The notes under the pieces were generated by a model that had not been told where the DNA came from, made no database searches, and was given only the letters and a program-made list of their open reading frames with translations. Of a DNA stretch of 10,310 nucleotides, positions 6,711 through 10,310 are shown in pieces; the stretch's first letter is position 1; each line of letters begins with the position of its first letter. Both the position numbers and the translations under genes were made by a program. Location: assembly GCA_021803885.1 (NCBI GenBank), contig JAJZKY010000110.1:1-10310 (forward strand), in the 5' to 3' direction. This DNA is from Planctomycetota bacterium. Lineage in GTDB: Bacteria > Planctomycetota > Phycisphaerae > WQYP01 > JAJZKY01.

Positions 6711-7463
6711 TCACGCCGCCGCAGCCAGCACATGACACGGCACCGAGGCTGAAGCGGACGCCAGCCACACCGGAGTTCCCGCCTCAATATTCAATTCCAG
6801 CATATCGAAATTAAAAATGGTGTAGCTGGTAATACTGTAAATATTTTGCTGAAACACAATTTGCTGGCTTCCCGATGGTCCAATGGAAGTCTGTATAGAA
6901 AATTGGGCAGTATAGGTCATATTCAAAGGGGCAATCCACAGGCGCTTCAGATTTACCGCTGGCGTGGAATATTGCACGGGAGTTCCAAACCCGGATGTTC
7001 CGGCCGTCAAGGTGGGTCCGCCCGTGGTGCTTCCGTACGTCATTCCGCACACATACCAGACAGGAACAATGGGCGCCCCGTCTTTCCACCATCCCATGAG
7101 GCTGATGGTCGCATCGGACCCGACGTTACTGACCTGATTAATCCGTGCCCACACTTGCGTATTGGGAGGAATAAAAAGAGGTCCTTGGACGGGGAGGGTG
7201 ATGATCGAATTGAAGCGGATAGCCTGCACAATGGTCGTCACGGAGGTGGAAGAAGAACCAATGCCGATATCGCCATAAATGTCGCTGCCGCCCGTGGGGT
7301 AAAACATGGAGATGGCAACCCAGTTGATCGGGCCTCCGGTGGTCCCCAGAAGCGTCCATGCTCCATAGGTTCCCGCCGTCCCGCTCGGAGCCACAAGCGT
7401 ACCGTAGGAGGCGCCGGAAAGTGGAGTTCCAATGAGTTGAGGATTAGAAAGTCTTCGGAGCAT
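6711..7463 (-). CDS. Beta-rich tail/fibre-associated protein, 250 aa, apparently two related sandwich domains
   Basis: A strong TAAGGAGG site lies 10 bases before the ATG. The first half (about 15-125) has a pattern I know from phage tail and decoration proteins: a GTLVAPSGTAGTYGAW segment, a GDIGIGSSST turn near 64-73, then LFIPPNTQVWARI near 96-108. The second half (about 150-245) seems to repeat the theme with ELNIEAGTPVWLASA near 223-237, so the protein may be a two-domain beta-sandwich. There is no catalytic motif. DNA encoding about residues 175-228 is much more AT-rich than its surroundings and is rich in Ile, Asn, Tyr and Phe codons, which hints at a separate origin of the second domain. 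Placed between other beta-rich small proteins, it is most likely a structural component of the tail or adhesion apparatus. Confidence 0.85.
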   Translation of the reverse strand: MLRRLSNPQLIGTPLSGASYGTLVAPSGTAGTYGAWTLLGTTGGPINWVAISMFYPTGGSDIYGDIGIGSSSTSVTTIVQAIRFNSIITLPVQGPLFIPPNTQVWARINQVSNVGSDATISLMGWWKDGAPIVPVWYVCGMTYGSTTGGPTLTAGTSGFGTPVQYSTPAVNLKRLWIAPLNMTYTAQFSIQTSIGPSGSQQIVFQQNIYSITSYTIFNFDMLELNIEAGTPVWLASASASVPCHVLAAAA

Positions 7464-7473
7464 GGCCCTCTTT

Positions 7474-7481
7474 CCTCCTTA
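7474..7481 (-). promoter_or_regulatory. Stop codon embedded in perfect Shine-Dalgarno (TAAGGAGG) before the 250-aa gene
   Basis: The TAA of the upstream 121-aa gene forms the start of TAAGGAGG, an exact match to the consensus binding site, 10 bases before the ATG of the 250-aa gene. It is the strongest ribosome binding site seen in the window. Confidence 0.75.
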
Positions 7482-7844
7482 GCTCACCCCGTAGAGCGCC
7501 CACGTCAAGCCCGTCGTCGGAAGACTCCCGGACAAAATCTGGGCGATAATCTGCAAGCCGTACAACGACCCCTCCCACGAATAAATTTTCACCGGAGCAT
7601 AGCCGAGCGCCGGAGCGGCCGGAATGGCCACCGACACTTCCAGGGTGTCATTGTCGTACTCGTCGTAGCTACTCGACGAAAGGATAAGTGTTTGGAAACT
7701 GAGATTCAGAGGACTCCCGGCGGGAAGGTTGCGCTGACTGATAATAAATTGCTTGAGGCCGACCGTCGTGTCGGTAAAGAGCGTGTCCTGCGTCGTCAAG
7801 GCTGTGGGCAGGTAGGTTCCGCTTGCAATCAAACTGAGTCCCAT
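7479..7844 (-). CDS. Small beta-rich phage structural protein, 121 aa
   Basis: The ATG is preceded by TAGGGAGG, which overlaps the upstream gene's stop. The sequence has no catalytic motif or membrane segment. It starts MGLSLIASGTY and then reads DTLFTDTTVGLKQFIIS, followed by an LPAGSPLNL turn and an ILSSSSYDEYDNDTLEV segment, all consistent with alternating beta strands and turns. Short proteins beginning with an LFTDTT-like strand are found among phage tail and decoration genes, but I cannot name a family with confidence. It is probably a small virion component acting with the 185-aa and 250-aa neighbours. Confidence 0.8.
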   Translation of the reverse strand: MGLSLIASGTYLPTALTTQDTLFTDTTVGLKQFIISQRNLPAGSPLNLSFQTLILSSSSYDEYDNDTLEVSVAIPAAPALGYAPVKIYSWEGSLYGLQIIAQILSGSLPTTGLTWALYGVS

Positions 7845-7848
7845 CCCG

Positions 7849-7856
7849 CCTCCCTA
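7849..7856 (-). promoter_or_regulatory. Stop codon embedded in Shine-Dalgarno (TAGGGAGG) before the 121-aa gene
   Basis: The TAG ending the 185-aa gene begins TAGGGAGG, 4 bases before the ATG of the 121-aa gene. This repeats the junction design seen at three other borders in the window. Confidence 0.65.
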
Positions 7857-8411
7857 TGTCGTCGGCCAGTTGATCGCCTGAATCGCACTCACGCTCGTCG
7901 CCGCCATCACCTGCTCGTACAGGTTCTGAAACGTCGGATATAAGGCTTGCTCCCGTGCAAACGCCGTCACATAAAAATTCTTGATATCCTGAAGCGTAAA
8001 CAGCACCATGTTCCCGTTCACGTCCCAGAAGAAGAACCCGACGGGGACGGCCAAGCCTCCCGTCACATACGTCGTATAGGCCCGGGAATAATTGCGCTGG
8101 GAATCGCTGTCCATCGGAAACGTGCCCGTCACCCCTCCCACCGTCGTGTAGGTGTAGGGAGCGACGAGAGCGGCGTCCAGAGCATTCCGCAACGCCTGAA
8201 TCTTGGCCTGTTGCATCGGAATCAGGTTGTAGTTGGCCGGAGGCGCCGTGGGAACGCCGTTCACAAGCGACCATCCCGGCTGATTCCCGATAGCCAGATA
8301 CTGCGCTTGCGTCAACGGCGTCGCATTGGAGGGGAGCGCTCCTGTCGATGCGAACACCGTGGTGATGAACGCCGTTTTCCCCACCAGGGTGGTAAAGCAC
8401 CCGTAATTCAT
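7854..8411 (-). CDS. Phage tail fibre/assembly-type protein with DUF4376-like C-terminal region, 185 aa
   Basis: The start follows an AAGGGGG site fused to the upstream stop. Residues 1-60 are Thr/Ala/Pro-rich. From about 66 the protein turns helical: QAKIQALRNALDA, then a strand pair around an MDSDSQRNYSRAY segment (100-112), FFFWDVNGNMVLFTLQDIKNF (127-146), and a closing helix to about 170. This order (helix, 'DSDSQ' turn, helix, 'W-D-x-x-G-N-x-V-x-x-T' hairpin, helix) matches what I recall of DUF4376, a domain common at the C-terminus of phage tail fibre-region proteins, whose biochemical function is unknown. The context among tail-type genes agrees. Family match is by eye only. Confidence 0.82.
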   Translation of the reverse strand: MNYGCFTTLVGKTAFITTVFASTGALPSNATPLTQAQYLAIGNQPGWSLVNGVPTAPPANYNLIPMQQAKIQALRNALDAALVAPYTYTTVGGVTGTFPMDSDSQRNYSRAYTTYVTGGLAVPVGFFFWDVNGNMVLFTLQDIKNFYVTAFAREQALYPTFQNLYEQVMAATSVSAIQAINWPTT

Positions 8412-8415
8412 GGCG

Positions 8416-8423
8416 CCCCCTTA
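8416..8423 (-). promoter_or_regulatory. Stop codon embedded in Shine-Dalgarno (TAAGGGGG) before the 185-aa gene
   Basis: The TAA of the 204-aa gene begins TAAGGGGG, 4 bases before the ATG of the 185-aa gene, a fourth case of a stop codon merged with the next ribosome binding site. Confidence 0.6.
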
Positions 8424-9035
8424 CTTCTCAATGAAGTTCATGGCAGCGATGGGGAATTGCGGGAAGGGGTCGCCCGAATTGACTTGCACCGCTGTTCCGA
8501 ACACTCCGGACCCAAGGAACACCGGCGTGGCTGAGCTGTCGAACACCATGACGCCCACAATGAGACCCCAATTTCCGGTCGTGGAACCGGACCCGTACGA
8601 CACCACCGCTCCGTTGTCCACTTTCTGGCCAAGATAGGTCGAACCGGTGTAGGAGGCCAGCGGGAAGTTTGTCGAGCTGACGGCCAACGTCGCTCGGGCA
8701 TACCCTCCCCCGCTCACTTCGGGCAACGTCCCGGCCACACGAAGAGAGGACGCTTCCGTCCAGACCGCTGTTCCGTCCGTCACGGTCGCTCCGGGAGCCG
8801 TCGGCCACACCGGCTCGGTGGTCCCCGTCGTACCCGCCGTGGTCAGCTCGTAAAAGTGGCCATTCGGGGTTGTGGGAGAGACCAGCTCGCCCGTGGTGGC
8901 GACAGCGGTCGAAGCGGTCCACGACCCGTACGCCGCAACCACCAGCGCAAAGGAAAGCGGGGAAGTCGGCAGCGTGGGCGCCACTCCCTGAAACATGAAT
9001 TTCAACCACGCCTGTTGCATCCCTGTGCTTTTCAT
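8421..9035 (-). CDS. Phage tail/fibre protein with Trp/Gly-rich surface module, 204 aa
   Basis: The ATG overlaps the TGA of the preceding 71-aa gene by 4 bp and has GAAGGGGA just upstream. Residues 50-95 contain a compact module seen in many phage tail and fibre proteins: P-x-x-P-N-G-H-x-Y-E, then G-T-T-G-T-T-E-P-V-W-P-T, then D-G-T-A-V-W. This pattern resembles small carbohydrate-binding-like repeats. The C-terminal half (about 110-204) has the GYARATLAV, GNWGLIVGVMVFD and VNSGDPFPQFP segments that I recall from a widespread phage tail-fibre-associated family. There are no charged catalytic clusters or membrane segments. A role in the distal tail or host surface contact is likely. Confidence 0.87.
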   Translation of the reverse strand: MKSTGMQQAWLKFMFQGVAPTLPTSPLSFALVVAAYGSWTASTAVATTGELVSPTTPNGHFYELTTAGTTGTTEPVWPTAPGATVTDGTAVWTEASSLRVAGTLPEVSGGGYARATLAVSSTNFPLASYTGSTYLGQKVDNGAVVSYGSGSTTGNWGLIVGVMVFDSSATPVFLGSGVFGTAVQVNSGDPFPQFPIAAMNFIEK

Positions 9036-9247
9036 TTCTTCCCCTTCTTGCCTTTATCGAGCACCTTTTTGGCTTTTGCGTCGATCTTCTTCTTCTGGGC
9101 AGCGGTGATATTCCCCTTCTTCTCGGAAATGCCAGCATCCATCATGGCCGCACGGGCATGCGCCTTGTCCTCGACCGGGAAGGAGCGCCCCGGACCCGCA
9201 AAGTCTTTCTTCGGCAATTTCTTTCGTGCCTTCGGTGTCAGTGCCAT
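9032..9247 (-). CDS. Lysine-rich 71-aa phage protein (DUF6582-like)
   Basis: The start at MALTPKARKKLP is chosen because it has GGGAGGGA upstream and lies one base after the o-spanin stop; longer in-frame starts would run deep into that gene. The N-terminal part, LPKKDFAGPGRSFPVEDKAHARAA (key residues L11, F16, P24, D27, H30, R32), follows the 'LP-x-x-x-F-A-x-P-x-x-R-x-(F/Y)-P-(I/V)-x-D-x-x-H-A-R-x-A' signature I recall from a small family of phage and capsid-associated proteins annotated DUF6582, of unknown function. The C-terminal half is almost purely Lys, Ala, Gly and Asp, which could bind nucleic acid. It sits between the lysis genes and the tail genes and shares 4 bp with the next gene. 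Confidence 0.82.
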   Translation of the reverse strand: MALTPKARKKLPKKDFAGPGRSFPVEDKAHARAAMMDAGISEKKGNITAAQKKKIDAKAKKVLDKGKKGKK

Positions 9248-9248
9248 C

Positions 9249-9509
9249 TCACTTCCCTCCCGTACAGATTTGGATGATTTCCCGAAGCTGGTCGTTCTGC
9301 TTCTCCGCTTCCCACAGCGTTGCCACAAGACCGCTCACCACCTGTCCCGGAGAGGCTTGAGGGTCATGGACCACGTAGCTCACGAACGGCGGCATTTCCG
9401 GCGCCTTGCAATGCACCATAATGGGCACGTCCACCTTCTGCGCCACATACACGGTGCGGGTGCATCCCGTCAGTCCCAACAACACGAGAACCACGCCCCA
9501 GATTTTCAT
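9249..9509 (-). CDS. Outer-membrane spanin lipoprotein (Rz1-like o-spanin)
   Basis: The chosen ATG overlaps the upstream i-spanin TGA (ATGA) and has AAGGAGAG about 10 bases before it. The 86-aa product begins with a short lipoprotein signal, MKIWGVVLVLLGLTGC, whose lipobox L-T-G-C puts the lipidated cysteine at 16. The mature part reads TRTVYVAQKVDVP followed by a Cys-Lys-x-Pro segment near 34-38 and a C-terminal helix ending in a Cys at 82. This layout matches the Rz1-like lipoproteins of many Gram-negative phages, which join an inner-membrane spanin across the periplasm to fuse the two membranes at the end of lysis. Cys34 and Cys82 could form a disulfide. The adjacent Rz-like gene strongly supports the call. 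Confidence 0.85.
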   Translation of the reverse strand: MKIWGVVLVLLGLTGCTRTVYVAQKVDVPIMVHCKAPEMPPFVSYVVHDPQASPGQVVSGLVATLWEAEKQNDQLREIIQICTGGK

Positions 9510-9865
9510 AGCCCGTTGCTCTCCTTCACGGCCCACTGAATCGCCTGCTCGCACGTTCCCTTGGGAGCGTTCTCGACAATCCGCAGAATCTTCGTGTGCG
9601 TCTTGCGGTCCTGCGTGTCGATGCGGGCCTGAAGCACCTGCATGCGAGCCTTGATCTTCTCCGTTGTGTCGTGATAGACCATAATCTTCTTGTTCTGGTC
9701 GCTCACCATCGCCTGAAACTGCTTGTTGGCCAACGACAGAGAAGCCCGTTCGGCGTCGCAGGCCAGAATCTTCAAATGCTCCATGTAGAGAAGTCCGACG
9801 AGGACCGCAATCGCCACATACGGACCGCCTTTCTTCGCCACGTCCATCACCAGACTAAGGCCCAT
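9506..9865 (-). CDS. Inner-membrane spanin (Rz-like i-spanin)
   Basis: The 119-aa protein starts at MGLSLVMDVAKKGG, with GGGAGG upstream; a longer in-frame start (at 10039) would cover most of the preceding gene and adds Arg-rich, unlikely sequence. It has one N-terminal membrane helix (about 13-30), then a long Lys/Gln/Asp/Glu-rich periplasmic coiled coil (about 36-100), and finishes with a P-K-G-T-C-E-Q-A-I-Q-W-A segment (101-112) typical of Rz-like proteins. This is the expected topology of an i-spanin that binds the o-spanin encoded by the next, overlapping gene. It overlaps the holin candidate by 11 bp. The 4-bp overlap with the o-spanin suggests translational coupling so that the pair is made together. 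Confidence 0.87.
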   Translation of the reverse strand: MGLSLVMDVAKKGGPYVAIAVLVGLLYMEHLKILACDAERASLSLANKQFQAMVSDQNKKIMVYHDTTEKIKARMQVLQARIDTQDRKTHTKILRIVENAPKGTCEQAIQWAVKESNGL

Positions 9866-10100
9866 TGTTGCCTCCCGCGTCGCCGCCGAGTCTCGACTTG
9901 CCTCCGATGGCCGCCGCCCACGCTCCCAGAAACCACGCAAACCCCTTGCACGTGTCCTGAAAATTGTCCCCCGTCTTGTGCACAATCCCCATCGAGGCAT
10001 ACCACAACAACACCAGGAGAGCGAGAAACCCTCCGACACGAATCGGGCACGCCGTCTGATTGTCTTTCTCGGTCACAAGCTGTTTGAAAAAAGTGCCCAT
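9855..10100 (-). CDS. Small membrane protein with two predicted helices; holin candidate
   Basis: The 81-aa product has a charged, cytosol-type N-terminus (residues 1-21), a first membrane helix over about 22-40 (VGGFLALLVLLWYASMGIV), a short polar loop, a second helix over about 51-67 (CKGFAWFLGAWAAAIGG), and a Gly/Asn-rich tail. The size, the two helices and the position directly before a spanin pair fit a class II-like holin, which would make lesions in the inner membrane to time lysis. No family-specific motif is seen, so another small lysis-linked membrane protein is possible. The ATG lies one base after the stop of the upstream gene (TGACATG) and has only a weak binding site, suggesting coupling to that gene. 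Confidence 0.7.
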   Translation of the reverse strand: MGTFFKQLVTEKDNQTACPIRVGGFLALLVLLWYASMGIVHKTGDNFQDTCKGFAWFLGAWAAAIGGKSRLGGDAGGNNGP

Positions 10101-10101
10101 G

Positions 10102-10310
10102 TCAGAAGAGGCTCCGGATTTTCGTCATGGCGGCGCTGATTTCCTCTTCCACAAAGCGGCCTTCGGACCTCATCCACGACTCGACCTTGGAGAAGACCGA
10201 CTCGGCGCTGTGGTACGTCGTCCCGCTCACTTTGTTGATCTCGGCGACCATGGCGGACATGGAGGCTTCGATGGACGAAATGACGCTGCCATGCGCTGTG
10301 GCGTTTTGGG
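10102..10310 (-). CDS. C-terminal fragment of an unrecognised helical protein, 5' end outside the window
   Basis: An open frame enters from the right edge and ends in TGA one base before the holin candidate. The 68 visible residues are helical and amphipathic, with repeated Ser/Ala/Val/Met and charged residues (for example SSIEASMSAMVAEIN and AESVFSKVESWM), consistent with a coiled coil or helical bundle. There is no cysteine, no membrane segment and no catalytic motif in this part. I do not recognise a family. Its placement immediately before the lysis genes in the same direction shows it belongs to the same transcription unit. Confidence 0.75.
   Translation of the reverse strand, partial: QNATAHGSVISSIEASMSAMVAEINKVSGTTYHSAESVFSKVESWMRSEGRFVEEEISAAMTKIRSLF

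Noticed and set aside
6846..7943. Plus-strand open frame of 365 codons
   Set aside because: It runs antisense across three well-supported coupled minus-strand genes and has an Arg/Gly/His-rich product typical of a shadow frame.
9866..10039. Longer N-terminus for the i-spanin gene
   Set aside because: The extension is Arg/Trp/Cys-rich, overlaps nearly all of the holin candidate and would destroy the expected N-terminal membrane topology; a good binding site precedes the ATG at 9865.

Overview
The window looks like part of the late (virion assembly and lysis) region of a tailed bacteriophage or prophage with a fairly high GC content. No host gene, integrase, tRNA or insertion sequence is visible. 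All fifteen genes I can support lie on the minus strand, so transcription runs from right to left. They are packed with 1-27 bp gaps or short overlaps, and I see no terminator or internal promoter, so they probably form part of one long late operon. A Gram-negative host is suggested by a probable outer-membrane spanin lipoprotein. I cannot name the host or phage. A podovirus-like lifestyle is an inference from the gene order at the left side.

Right edge to about 9030, lysis block: the 3' end of an unrecognised helical protein is followed by a small two-helix membrane protein (holin candidate), an Rz-like inner-membrane spanin, an overlapping Rz1-like outer-membrane lipoprotein, and a 71-residue lysine-rich protein of a small phage family. 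No endolysin is visible; it may lie upstream, beyond the right edge.

About 9035 to 5652, tail/fibre block: five beta-rich, Gly/Ser/Thr/Val-rich proteins. They are a 204-aa protein with a Trp/Gly surface module, a 185-aa protein with a DUF4376-like C-terminus, a 121-aa protein, a 250-aa protein that appears to hold two beta-sandwich domains and an AT-rich patch, and a 343-aa protein built from about eight ~19-residue repeats plus a C1q-like C-terminal domain. They are best read as tail-tip, fibre or decoration proteins involved in host contact.

About 5700 to 1, ejection block: a GNAT-like acetyltransferase overlaps the end of the repeat protein. It is followed by an Asn-rich, almost charge-free 360-aa protein, a 319-aa protein with a Pro-rich linker and coiled coil, a 549-aa protein with an Ala/Gly-rich hydrophobic region and a long Pro-rich linker, and the first 494 residues of a large protein that continues past the left edge. 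The order (GNAT-like protein, then several low-complexity proteins of increasing size) resembles the internal virion (ejection) protein module of podoviruses such as the T7 gp13-gp16 region. Direct sequence similarity to those proteins is not evident by eye.

The most notable points are the higher-order repeat in the 343-aa protein, the charge-depleted 360-aa protein, the GNAT-like gene inside the virion operon with an unusually long overlap, and a recurring junction design in which the stop codon lies inside the next gene's ribosome binding site.
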